60,279 nucleotides of DNA from CAYMUN01 sp964640775. Lineage in GTDB: Bacteria; Patescibacteriota; Saccharimonadia; Saccharimonadales; UBA4665. The translations under genes were made by a program, and so were the position numbers. Within the stretch, counting starts at the first letter, position 1. Every line of letters begins with the position of its first letter. Shown one piece after another: positions 35,026-42,992 of this stretch. Location of the stretch: contig CAZXIT010000001.1 in NCBI GenBank assembly GCA_964640775.1, positions 1-60,279 of the forward strand. The letters run 5' to 3'. A model generated the notes under the pieces. The model was not told the DNA's origin. It saw nothing but the letters and a program-made list of their open reading frames with translations, and did not search any database.

Positions 35026-36648
35026 ATGAGAGCTCATTTAGCAGAAGCCCCCAAGCTCGCAGACCATGCAGTCTCTGGGTTGGAGTCGCATCCAAATTTG
35101 CAGCTTATCCCAGCGCTCGCCGAGCCGGCGCCAGGCCTTTCAGCAGCCGAGCGGCTTTCTATCCAGTTGCGCCCGGTACTGTCGCTGGTCTCGGGGCCCA
35201 TGGGTACACCGGAACCCTTTGCCACTGCCCGCCCAGACTTGCGTCATGTATCGCCTAGTCCCAAGGAAGAGCCTGCCGCCGAAGCGCCGGCGGCCTTTTT
35301 TGCTGCCAGTACCGAAACAGATCATTCGACGAGGCGGCGCTTAGTCCGGGTTCTCGGGGCAGTGGCATATGGCAGTGCCGTGAATGCCGAGCAGGTGGCG
35401 GCTAAAGAGGCGAGTGTAGAGTCGGTTGTTAGTGATTATTTTTCCGAAGATCTGGAAACGGCCAGCAATGCGAATCTGCGCTTGACTGAAGATTTGCGTA
35501 CTAATGTCTTTGAAATTCTCTGTGCCAACAGCCACATTTCAATCAGTCATTCGCAGTATGGTCCCGACGGATTCCGACAGTTTGGCTACAGCCAGCGTGC
35601 TATGTATGCTAATGGCACCATGCAGGCCAAACACTCGGTTGAGCGTCAACGCCGCACCGGAGAAACCCTCAGCGAGCTGCGAATTGAGGACGGTTATATC
35701 GACGGTACGGCTCGCACACATGTATATCTAGAGCGTAGTCGTGTACCTGATCCCGATGAAATGTCGAAGCGTGACGCCGAGGACAATGGCTACGACATGG
35801 ACAGGCGGGTAGCCAAAATACGCCTGACGGAAGTTGACGCCCTGGGCAATCGTAGAACCTTTACGGCCGGTGTAATTGGTGTTGGCAAAGACGGCCAAGC
35901 CTACGATGCCCGCGGCACAGCCAACATTAGTCGACAGCTGAAACTGTCGCCAGCCAGCCAGCTGGCAACGGCCGAGCTAGAAAATGGAATCTGGGTGCGC
36001 AAAGACGCACTGCCCGGGGGTATTGTTGACGTTGTAAGCTTTTTTGACGATGGGACAGAAGTGGACGCTTTTTTTGGCGCTGAGGGCCAAAAAGGCAATT
36101 ACGAGACGATTTTGGAGGAGTCACTGGCTCGTGAACAGCGGGTGGAGGAAGAGCTCGCCGATAAAGTCCGCAAACTCGCCAAAGCTCTGCGCGGCAGTAG
36201 CGGCCAAGAAGCCCTGATAATCATGGCCGAATATGCCAAGGATTTTGCGGCTGAGATCTGTGGTGAAGATGAATCCTATGACCCTGCCCAGTTCGGACAG
36301 GTAGCCCGGACGCATATCGTCCAGGCTCGCCAGCATGCCCGCAAAGGAGACCAAGTGGCATACAGGCGATCGATAGCCCAGGCCAAAGAAACCGCTGAGG
36401 TAATCATGTGCGGTATGGTCTTGCGGCGCGGCAAGAAAGGTATGGCCGCTAATGGGACGGAAACCGAAACTTCGTCCTTGGTTGATTCTGATGAATGCGA
36501 CTACATTTCAAAGGAATGTCCGCTCTGCAATGCCAAGAATGCCAGGACCCACGAGACTAAAACCAAGATTGAATGCAAGGAATGTGGCCAGCACGTCAAG
36601 AAAAAAGTCCGGCTTGAGTCAGTAAGCGAGGGCTATACTAGTGAGTAA
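35026..36648 (+). CDS. unrecognised 540-residue protein with C-terminal zinc ribbon, behind a B12 riboswitch
   Basis: I do not recognise this family. The N-terminal 105 residues are low-complexity (Ala/Pro/Glu-rich, no signal peptide). Residues about 110-350 form a mixed domain with NVFEILCANSHISISHSQYG and ERSRVPDPDEMSKRDAEDNG. A charged coiled-coil-like stretch follows (LEESLAREQRVEEELADKVR) with IIMAEYAKDFAAEICGED. The C-terminus is a zinc-ribbon-like CPLC-x15-CKEC knuckle pair (about residues 504-526). No membrane segment is seen. It may be soluble and nucleic-acid-binding. The riboswitch suggests that its expression responds to cobalamin. The stop overlaps the nadD-like start by 1 base. 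Confidence 0.75.
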   Translation: MRAHLAEAPKLADHAVSGLESHPNLQLIPALAEPAPGLSAAERLSIQLRPVLSLVSGPMGTPEPFATARPDLRHVSPSPKEEPAAEAPAAFFAASTETDHSTRRRLVRVLGAVAYGSAVNAEQVAAKEASVESVVSDYFSEDLETASNANLRLTEDLRTNVFEILCANSHISISHSQYGPDGFRQFGYSQRAMYANGTMQAKHSVERQRRTGETLSELRIEDGYIDGTARTHVYLERSRVPDPDEMSKRDAEDNGYDMDRRVAKIRLTEVDALGNRRTFTAGVIGVGKDGQAYDARGTANISRQLKLSPASQLATAELENGIWVRKDALPGGIVDVVSFFDDGTEVDAFFGAEGQKGNYETILEESLAREQRVEEELADKVRKLAKALRGSSGQEALIIMAEYAKDFAAEICGEDESYDPAQFGQVARTHIVQARQHARKGDQVAYRRSIAQAKETAEVIMCGMVLRRGKKGMAANGTETETSSLVDSDECDYISKECPLCNAKNARTHETKTKIECKECGQHVKKKVRLESVSEGYTSE

Positions 36649-37259
36649 TGATAGACAACAGAAAGCCGCTTAAAAGGGTTGGGATCTACGCCGGGACGTT
36701 TGATCCGGTGCATGCCGGGCACATTACGTTCGCGCTGCAAGCTATCCAGGCCGCCCAGCTAGATGTTGTCTATTTTTTGCCGGAGCGCCGACCGCGCGAC
36801 AAGAGCCAGGTCGAGCATTTTGCGCACCGGGTAGCCATGCTCAAGCGAGCCGCCCAGCCGCATCCGCAATTTGAAGTGCTGGAGCTGGTAGATGTGAGTT
36901 TTAGTGTGGAGCGGACGCTGCCGTTTTTGCAGGCACAATTCCCACAGAGCCAATTAGTGTTTCTATTTGGCTCTGATGTAGCCGCACAGCTGGACACATG
37001 GCCGCACGCTGACCGTTTGCTGCGGAGCACTGAGCTGGTAGTTGGGCTCAGGGCGCAGGACGATCACGACAGGATGCGGCAGATTATTGAAGGCTGGTCC
37101 GTGCAGCCAAAAATGCTTACCATGTTTGCCAGCTACGCACCTGACGTATCGTCAGGCCGTGTCAGACAAGCCTTGCGCCAGCGTGAGGCTACGCCAGGGC
37201 TGCTGACCAGTGTTGAGCGCTACAGCGATCACAACTGGCTGTACGTCTCGCTTGCGTGA
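36648..37259 (+). CDS. nadD: nicotinate-nucleotide adenylyltransferase-like protein
   Basis: NadD transfers AMP from ATP to nicotinate mononucleotide in NAD synthesis. The 203-residue protein has the nucleotidyltransferase motif GIYAGTFDPVHAGH (residues 12-25), with the HxGH-type VHAGH, and the C-terminal SSGRVRQAL corresponding to ISSTxVR. FLFGSDVAAQLDTWPHAD matches the substrate-loop region of the family. The annotation as NadD rather than another HIGH nucleotidyltransferase is probable. It is translationally coupled to the zinc-ribbon protein, so it may also be under riboswitch control. Confidence 0.82.
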   Translation: MIDNRKPLKRVGIYAGTFDPVHAGHITFALQAIQAAQLDVVYFLPERRPRDKSQVEHFAHRVAMLKRAAQPHPQFEVLELVDVSFSVERTLPFLQAQFPQSQLVFLFGSDVAAQLDTWPHADRLLRSTELVVGLRAQDDHDRMRQIIEGWSVQPKMLTMFASYAPDVSSGRVRQALRQREATPGLLTSVERYSDHNWLYVSLA

Positions 37260-37321
37260 GTAGGCTATACTTAAAGGGAGTCGAGGTCTTTTATTAAAAA
37301 CCCGGGAAGTAGTGCGCGCCC

Positions 37322-38638
37322 ATGCTTATGAGAGTTACACAGTCTAAGAAGGCGCTTACTTCCGGGACGGATAGGCTGCGAAAAACCATAAACGCCCAGG
37401 CTGGTATGGGCAGCCAGCCGCTAGCCTCTCAAAAACCAGCTGTCAACCAGCCGGATGACTCCGCCCATAACACTCCCGGCCAGGAAAAGATTATCAAGCT
37501 CAAAGAAGCGGTGACGCTGACCCAGGAATACACCAACGAGATTATTAGCGAGCTCAATGTCATGAACGAAGAGGTGACCATCACCCGAGACTACGCTGAT
37601 GCCATTATTCGAACGGTGCGCGGGCCGCTGCTGGTACTAAATAAAGACCTGCGTATCATATCGGCCAATGAAGCTTTCTACAACGCTTTTAAGGTTGAGC
37701 CGGATGATACCGAAAATCGGCTGCTGTACGACTTGGGCAACCGACAGTGGAATATCCCCAAGCTGCGTATCCTGCTGGAGGAAATCCTGCCCGAGAAAAA
37801 CACCATTGAGGATTTTGTAGTGGAGCACAAGTTTAAAGATATCGGTCAAAAGATCATGCTGCTCAATGCCCGGACCTTGCAGCAGGGGCCCGACAAAACA
37901 TCACTGATCTTGCTGGCCATCGAGGACATTACCGTTCGCAAGCAGCTGGAACAGCAAAAAGACGAATTTATCAGCATCGCCTCGCATGAGCTCAAAACTC
38001 CCATAACTAGTGTCAAGGCCTATACCCAAATTCTCGGACACAGGTTTCGCAAGGCTGACGACATGAAGTCCGTGGAGCTAGTTGAAAAAATGGATTCGCA
38101 GCTCGATAAGCTGACTAGTCTCATCGGTGACTTATTGGATATCACCAAGATTGAATCAGGCAGAATCCAGTTCCAGGAAAGCGATTTTGATTTCAACGGG
38201 CTGGTCAAAGAAACGGTCGAAGAGCTGCAGCTAACCACTGCGAAGCATCGGATTCTAACGAATTTACAGCCCTCGAGAACGGTATACGGCGATCGCGACC
38301 GCATCGGGCAGGTACTCACGAATTTCATGACAAACGCCATAAAATATTCGCCGCATGCCGACAGTATTATCGTTACCACCATGGTTAAAACCGATAATCT
38401 TACGCTGTGTGTCCAGGATTTTGGCGTGGGATTGCTGAAGCAAGACCAGGCAAAAGTCTTCGACCGGTTTTACCGGGTTGGCGGACTCAACCAGGAAACC
38501 TATCCGGGGCTTGGCTTGGGGCTATACATCGCCTCAGAGATTATCAAGCGCCATAAAGGCCGGGTTTGGGTGGAAAGTAAAAAAGCAAAAGGCTCGAAAT
38601 TTTGCTTCTCCCTGCCTATGACCAAGCAGAAAAAATGA
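37322..38638 (+). CDS. soluble PAS-domain sensor histidine kinase
   Basis: The 438-residue protein has no membrane segment. After a disordered N-terminus there is a coiled-coil-like stretch (about 55-95), a PAS domain (about 97-205; PLLVLNKDLRIISANEAFYN), HisKA with the phospho-acceptor His in ISIASHELKTPI, and an HATPase domain with NFMTNAIKYSP, VQDFGVGL and GLGLGLYIASEI. It starts a three-gene operon with two response regulators in 4-base overlaps. Two ATGs (37322, 37328) are possible. TATACT near 37264 would give a leader of about 50 bases. The signal is unknown, presumably cytoplasmic. Confidence 0.93.
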   Translation: MLMRVTQSKKALTSGTDRLRKTINAQAGMGSQPLASQKPAVNQPDDSAHNTPGQEKIIKLKEAVTLTQEYTNEIISELNVMNEEVTITRDYADAIIRTVRGPLLVLNKDLRIISANEAFYNAFKVEPDDTENRLLYDLGNRQWNIPKLRILLEEILPEKNTIEDFVVEHKFKDIGQKIMLLNARTLQQGPDKTSLILLAIEDITVRKQLEQQKDEFISIASHELKTPITSVKAYTQILGHRFRKADDMKSVELVEKMDSQLDKLTSLIGDLLDITKIESGRIQFQESDFDFNGLVKETVEELQLTTAKHRILTNLQPSRTVYGDRDRIGQVLTNFMTNAIKYSPHADSIIVTTMVKTDNLTLCVQDFGVGLLKQDQAKVFDRFYRVGGLNQETYPGLGLGLYIASEIIKRHKGRVWVESKKAKGSKFCFSLPMTKQKK

Positions 38639-39009
38639 AACCTCCGAAAAAAATTCTGGTTGCCGACGATAATCCCGCCATCCTGGATGCTTTAAAAATT
38701 ATGCTTGAAGATGACGGCTATGAGGTCGAGACGACTGTGGACGGCGCGACAGCACGGAATTTAAAAACACCTTTGCCAGACCTGCTGCTGCTGGATATTT
38801 GGATGTCCGGCGTGGACGGCCGCGATATTTGCAAACACCTCAAAAGCTCTGCCGCGACCAGGCATATACCTGTCATTCTAGTCTCTGCCACCAAAGACAT
38901 CGCCCAAATTGCCAAAGATTCCGGCGCCGATGATTTTATCCCCAAGCCTTTCCAGATGGAACACCTGCTGGCTATCGTGGCAAAGTACAGTAATCTAAAA
39001 AGCGCATGA
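38635..39009 (+). CDS. single-domain response regulator (CheY-like)
   Basis: This is a 124-residue receiver domain without output domain. It has ILVADDNPAIL with the acidic pair, the phospho-acceptor Asp in LLLLDIWMSGVDG, the conserved Ser in ILVSATKD and the Lys in FIPKPFQ. The ATG overlaps the kinase stop by 4 bases (ATGA), which decides the start over an ATG 33 bases upstream. Confidence 0.92.
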   Translation: MKPPKKILVADDNPAILDALKIMLEDDGYEVETTVDGATARNLKTPLPDLLLLDIWMSGVDGRDICKHLKSSAATRHIPVILVSATKDIAQIAKDSGADDFIPKPFQMEHLLAIVAKYSNLKSA

Positions 39010-39419
39010 CAAAACCCAAAACCAAGTTGTCCAAAAAGATTTTAATTGTCGACGACGACGCCTACATCAGAGATGCCGTGCGCTTTACGCTGCAGGAGCA
39101 AGACTATCTGCAAGTCGAAGTTTTGGAGAGCGCAGATGTGGCCTCCGGTATCCAGCAGATGAAGGCTAGCCAGCCTGATCTTGTGATTCTCGACCTGCAT
39201 ATTGGCAATGAAACCGGCTTTGATTTCATGGATTGGATGCATAAAGATAAGCATTTGGCTAAAACCCCGGTCATTATGCTGACAGCCCAGGACACCCTTG
39301 ATAATATGTTCAGAGCCGAGCATAAGGGCATCGGAGTCTATCGTTTTCTCGGCAAACCGTTTAATATCGAAGAACTTCAGGCGCTAGTTCTCAGCGTCTG
39401 CCTGCCGATCAAGACATAA
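39006..39419 (+). CDS. second single-domain response regulator
   Basis: This 137-residue receiver domain has KILIVDDDAYIRDAV, the acceptor Asp in LVILDLHIGNETGFDF, MLTAQDTLD and RFLGKPFNIEELQ with the conserved Lys. It overlaps the first regulator by 4 bases. With no output domain in either regulator, they could form a relay or act by protein-protein contact; the downstream target is not in this window. Confidence 0.92.
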   Translation: MTKPKTKLSKKILIVDDDAYIRDAVRFTLQEQDYLQVEVLESADVASGIQQMKASQPDLVILDLHIGNETGFDFMDWMHKDKHLAKTPVIMLTAQDTLDNMFRAEHKGIGVYRFLGKPFNIEELQALVLSVCLPIKT

Positions 39420-39463
39420 GTCTTCCTATGTCCCATCAGTAGTACGCCGCGAAAACCGCTGAT

Positions 39464-39492
39464 TTGACAGCCAATACTGCTTTTGTTAAAAT
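39464..39492 (+). promoter_or_regulatory. near-consensus sigma70 promoter
   Basis: TTGACA (39464-39469), 17 bases, TAAAAT (39487-39492). This is the closest match to the -35/-10 consensus seen in the window. It is followed by about 110 bases of leader with a weak hairpin (GATCCC/GGGTC region, 39507-39524) and a 30-codon ORF. Confidence 0.75.
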
Positions 39493-39607
39493 TACGCCAC
39501 GTCATTGATCCCGCCTAGTGGGTCGTGAGAGACAAAAATCATATCAAAAAGTGAGTCGGCTGCTGAGGCATGTGTGGAGTGTGTCTGGGCGAGGAAGAGG
39601 TGAACGA

Positions 39608-39700
39608 GTGTCCGTAAAAATAAAAATTATAGATACGCCAGTGACAAAAGTACCCGTCTATATTGATCGTCCCGAGTGGCGCGAGTTTTTGTACTACTGA
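39608..39700 (+). CDS. 30-residue small protein, unknown
   Basis: A GTG-started ORF encodes MSVKIKIIDTPVTKVPVYID then RPEWREFLYY. AAGAGG lies 7 nt before the GTG, and the near-consensus promoter at 39464-39492 drives it. The ORF overlaps the convergent DsbA-like gene by 7 bases at the stops. No similarity is recognised and no membrane segment is present. The alternative is that the transcript is a non-coding RNA. Confidence 0.5.
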   Translation: MSVKIKIIDTPVTKVPVYIDRPEWREFLYY

Positions 39701-40401
39701 CCGCTGGTCGTGGTGTCGGGCGTGGCTGCCGGTGTCTGTGAGGTCGTACCGGTGCTAGCCGGCTGGGGTTTTTTGGCAATTTCAGCATTGATCAGCCGCT
39801 CAAAGGCGGTGACTTGCTGAGTTACTTCGATTTTTTTGCCATCGAGGAAAAAGGTCGGTGTGCCAGTGATACCGAGGCGGTTGCCTTCGGCGGTATCAGC
39901 ATTGATCAGGTCATTGACCTTGCTGCTGGCGAAATCAGTTTTGTACTTGACGCTGTCGAGGCCGATTTGCTTGGCAAACTGTTCAAAGGCGCTCGTTGCG
40001 TCGGACAGCTGCGACCACTGGGACTGAGTCTGGTAGAGCAGGTCGTGCATTTCCCAGTACTTGTTTTGCATGCCGGCGGCTTCGGCCGCCCGGGCAGCAG
40101 CGAAGGCGTTGGGGTGGGCATTGACCAGGGGGTAGTTGCGGAATTGGAAGATAATCTGATCGTTAAACTCGGTCTGTACCTGTTTGACGATGGGATAGTA
40201 CTGGCCGCAGAACGGACACTGGTAATCGCCGTACTCGACAAGCGTGACTTTGGCTTGGCCTTTGCCAATAACATGATTGGTGAGCGTTTTGGTGGAATTG
40301 GCGCCAGTGCCCGGAGCACCTGACTTATTGCCGGTGAGCATAAAGATACCGGCAAACATGGCGATGATTAAGACGATGACTCCCCAGAACTGTTTTGACA
40401 T
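39694..40401 (-). CDS. membrane-anchored DsbA-like thiol-disulfide oxidoreductase
   Basis: The 235-residue protein has an N-terminal anchor or signal (residues 4-22, FWGVIVLIIAMFAGIFMLT) and a DsbA/DsbG-like thioredoxin fold: VTLVEYGDYQCPFCGQYYPI with the CPFC active site, FRNYPLVNAHPNAFAAARAA and the cis-proline loop GITGTPTFFLDGKKI. The C-terminal 20 residues are a Thr/Pro-rich tail. It probably forms disulfides in secreted proteins such as the Cys-rich proteins in the window. GGGAG precedes the ATG, and TATACT lies about 27 nt upstream. Confidence 0.92.
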   Translation of the reverse strand: MSKQFWGVIVLIIAMFAGIFMLTGNKSGAPGTGANSTKTLTNHVIGKGQAKVTLVEYGDYQCPFCGQYYPIVKQVQTEFNDQIIFQFRNYPLVNAHPNAFAAARAAEAAGMQNKYWEMHDLLYQTQSQWSQLSDATSAFEQFAKQIGLDSVKYKTDFASSKVNDLINADTAEGNRLGITGTPTFFLDGKKIEVTQQVTAFERLINAEIAKKPQPASTGTTSQTPAATPDTTTSGQ

Positions 40402-40489
40402 GTGACGGACTCCCTAATTACTCCAAATAGTATACAGCAGTTGCCGGGGTGTTTTGCAATCTACTGGCGCCGGTATAAGCTAAAGGGAT

Positions 40490-41527
40490 ATGACAAATCT
40501 GATATTCGCGCTGGCTTTACTGGTGTTGGCACTCGGCGGTATCGTTGTCCGCAAGACCTACTTTGCTCTGCCGCTGCGCGAGTTGAAGCGCCAGGCTGAA
40601 CGGCATAATCCGCTGGCCGCCAGTATCTACCGGGTGGTTGCCTACGGCAATAGCCTGCGTGGTTTGCTCTGGCTATTTATCGGTGTAACCAGTGCCGGCT
40701 GTCTGGTACTGCTGGCCCGCCAGCTGCCAGTCTGGGTGAGCCTGCTAGTCGTCGGGCCGCTGCTGTGGATAGCCTTTTCGCTGCTGCCCGCCAGCCGCAC
40801 GACCAAACTGGGCAATCGCCTGGCCACCATCGTCACGCCATCAATCGCCTGGCTGCTGAATTACCTGCATCCGCTGCTGAGCCGTGGGGCCGATGTTGTA
40901 GAGAAGCGATACCTGCCTGGCAAGCATACCGGATTATTTGAGAGGGATGACCTGCTGCACTTAATTGATAAGCAGCAGCACCAGTCTGACAGCCGAGTGA
41001 CCCCGGACGAGCTGGAGATCGCTCGCCGGGCACTGAGTTTTGGCGAGTACACCATTGGCGACGTACTGACACCGCGGAGGGAGATCAAAGTCGTGATGGC
41101 TGACGCTACCGTCGGACCGATATTGATCGACGAATTGCATCAGGGCGGCCAGCCATATGTGCTGGTGCGGGATGGCCCCAAAGGCCCGTTTGTCGGTACG
41201 CTGGCTTTTAAAAATCTCGACTTGCAGAGCACTGGCAAGGTGAGCGATATCATGGATGATACCGTGTACTATGTCCACGAAAGTGATCCGCTCAGCGAAG
41301 CGCTGCATGTATTTTTTAGCACCAACCACCCGCTGTTCATCGTCGTCAACAGCTTCGAGGAGTACTTGGGAATTATCACTATCGAAAATATATTGCGTGA
41401 ATTGCTTGGCCATGTCCCGGGTGATGACTTCGATCAGTATGCTGACATTACAGCTGTCGCCGCCCGCCACCCGCGCGTGAAGAAATCCAAAAAACCTGAG
41501 CCTGACGAGACCATCGAGCTGGACTAG
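40490..41527 (+). CDS. membrane protein with CBS-pair domain (CNNM/HlyC-like, degenerate)
   Basis: The 345-residue protein has three or four membrane segments in the first 140 residues, then a CBS pair (about 180-310) with VLTPRREIKVVMADATVGPI, FVGTLAFKNL and YLGIITIENILRELLGHV, as in CNNM/CorC-type proteins. The membrane part does not clearly match the DUF21 domain, so a magnesium-transport role is uncertain. TATAAG (40474-40479) lies 10 nt before the ATG. Confidence 0.8.
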   Translation: MTNLIFALALLVLALGGIVVRKTYFALPLRELKRQAERHNPLAASIYRVVAYGNSLRGLLWLFIGVTSAGCLVLLARQLPVWVSLLVVGPLLWIAFSLLPASRTTKLGNRLATIVTPSIAWLLNYLHPLLSRGADVVEKRYLPGKHTGLFERDDLLHLIDKQQHQSDSRVTPDELEIARRALSFGEYTIGDVLTPRREIKVVMADATVGPILIDELHQGGQPYVLVRDGPKGPFVGTLAFKNLDLQSTGKVSDIMDDTVYYVHESDPLSEALHVFFSTNHPLFIVVNSFEEYLGIITIENILRELLGHVPGDDFDQYADITAVAARHPRVKKSKKPEPDETIELD

Positions 41528-41565
41528 GCGACAAACCGGGGCTATCAGTGGTAAAATAACAGCCT

Positions 41566-42870
41566 ATGAGAATTTTGAGCGGTGATCTCAAGGACCAGGT
41601 TGGCAAGACCGTCCACATCGAGGGCTGGCTGCATAAAAAGCGCCTCCTCGGGGGTTTGACGTTTATCAATGTCCGCGACCGCCGCGGCTTGGCGCAGGTG
41701 GTCATCCAGGACAAGGACGAAGTCGAAAAACTGCGCGGACTGCAGATCGGCACCGTACTGGCTGTCGATGGCATGGTGGTCGAAGAGGCCCGGGCGCCGG
41801 GCGGCGCCGAACTGCACGATGCCAAAATCACGGTGCTGGTACCGGTGGACGCCGAACCCCCCATCGAAATCGACAAGCCGCTCAGCCACAAACCGGAAAA
41901 TCTGGAGACCTTATTTGACTACCGGGCCCTCGGCCTGCGCAATCTGCAGGAGCAAAAGATCTTCAAAATCCGCTCCGACCTGCTGCGCTACATCCGCGAA
42001 TTCTTGACTGACAAAGAATTTATCGAGATCAATACGCCAAAACTGGTTGCCGGCGCGGCCGAGGGAGGCGCTGAAGTCTTCAAGACCGATTACTTTGGCA
42101 AAGAAGCCACTCTGGCCCAGAGCCCTCAGCTGTACAAGCAGATGATGGTTGGCGTTTTTGAGCGGGTATTTGAGATCGCTCCAGCCTTTCGCGCCGAGCT
42201 GTCGGCTACCACCCGCCACGTCTCGGAAGTCACCATGCTGGACGTCGAGATGGGCTTCATCGACGGCCACGAAGACATCTTGCAGCTGCTTGAGCAGCTG
42301 GTGTACGCTGTCTTAACTCGTCTGTATGAAGAGCATGCCGCTGACTTAAAGAGCCTGCAAGCTCCAGAGCTCAAACTGACTCCAGAGTTCCCGCGCTACA
42401 CCATGGCCCAGATCCACGAGCTGTTCCAAAAGGAAACCGGCAAAGACATGAGCCAGGAAACCGACCTGACACCCGAAGAGGAAAAATGGATCTGCGAGTA
42501 TGCCAAAAAGAAGGATGGCTGCGAAGCGGTTTATGCCACCGGCCTGCCAGCCAGCAAAATGAAGTTCTACCACATGAAGGGCGAAGGCGACACTGCCCGC
42601 TCCGCCGACTTGCTGTTCCGAGGCATTGAAATCAGTACTGTACCGCAGCGCGAGCATCGCTATGAAGAATTAGTCAAACAAATGAAAGCCGCTGATGTCG
42701 ATCCCGAAGCCCCCGGGTTCGCCGCCTACGTCAGCGCTTTCAAACACGGCCTGCCGGCCCACGGCGGCTTCGGTTTTGGTATCGACCGCCTGACCGAAAA
42801 GGCCATCGGCCTGGCCAATGTCAAAGAAGCCATCCTCTTCCCCCGCGACATCAACCGCCTGGCGCCGTAG
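41566..42870 (+). CDS. aspS: aspartyl-tRNA synthetase, archaeal-type, probably non-discriminating
   Basis: AspRS charges tRNA-Asp. At 434 residues it lacks the GAD insertion of standard bacterial AspRS (about 590 residues), so it belongs to the short archaeal/eukaryotic-like type. The OB fold is N-terminal (VHIEGWLHKKRLLGGLTFIN). Motif 2 is FRAELSATTRHVSEVTMLD and motif 3 is GGFGFGIDRL. His in GWLH and Pro in EARAPGGAEL correspond to residues that favour mischarging of tRNA-Asn. If so, Asn-tRNA would need an Asp/Glu-tRNA amidotransferase. TAAAAT (41552-41557) lies 8 nt before the ATG. Confidence 0.93.
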   Translation: MRILSGDLKDQVGKTVHIEGWLHKKRLLGGLTFINVRDRRGLAQVVIQDKDEVEKLRGLQIGTVLAVDGMVVEEARAPGGAELHDAKITVLVPVDAEPPIEIDKPLSHKPENLETLFDYRALGLRNLQEQKIFKIRSDLLRYIREFLTDKEFIEINTPKLVAGAAEGGAEVFKTDYFGKEATLAQSPQLYKQMMVGVFERVFEIAPAFRAELSATTRHVSEVTMLDVEMGFIDGHEDILQLLEQLVYAVLTRLYEEHAADLKSLQAPELKLTPEFPRYTMAQIHELFQKETGKDMSQETDLTPEEEKWICEYAKKKDGCEAVYATGLPASKMKFYHMKGEGDTARSADLLFRGIEISTVPQREHRYEELVKQMKAADVDPEAPGFAAYVSAFKHGLPAHGGFGFGIDRLTEKAIGLANVKEAILFPRDINRLAP

Positions 42871-42887
42871 CCTGTTAGAATGCCCCT

Positions 42888-42992
42888 ATGGCGATAGACT
42901 ACCAGTACTGGGTGAAGCGCAATACGCTCGCGGCCTACGTCGGGGCGTTGTCCAGGCTGTGCCACACGTACCAGCTGGCAACAGATTCGTAA
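42888..42992 (+). CDS. 34-residue ORF overlapping alkA antisense, doubtful
   Basis: TTAGAAT precedes an ATG at 42888 by 6 bases, and a 34-codon ORF follows (MAIDYQYWVKRNTLAAYVGA, then 14 more residues). Its second half runs antisense through the last 58 bases of alkA. It could be a short leaderless gene, a remnant, or chance. Codon use looks ordinary. Confidence 0.2.
   Translation: MAIDYQYWVKRNTLAAYVGALSRLCHTYQLATDS

Noticed and set aside
39507..39524. Terminator hairpin after the response-regulator operon
   Set aside because: The stem is short with a wobble pair and no T tract follows; it lies downstream of the strong promoter, so it belongs to the leader.
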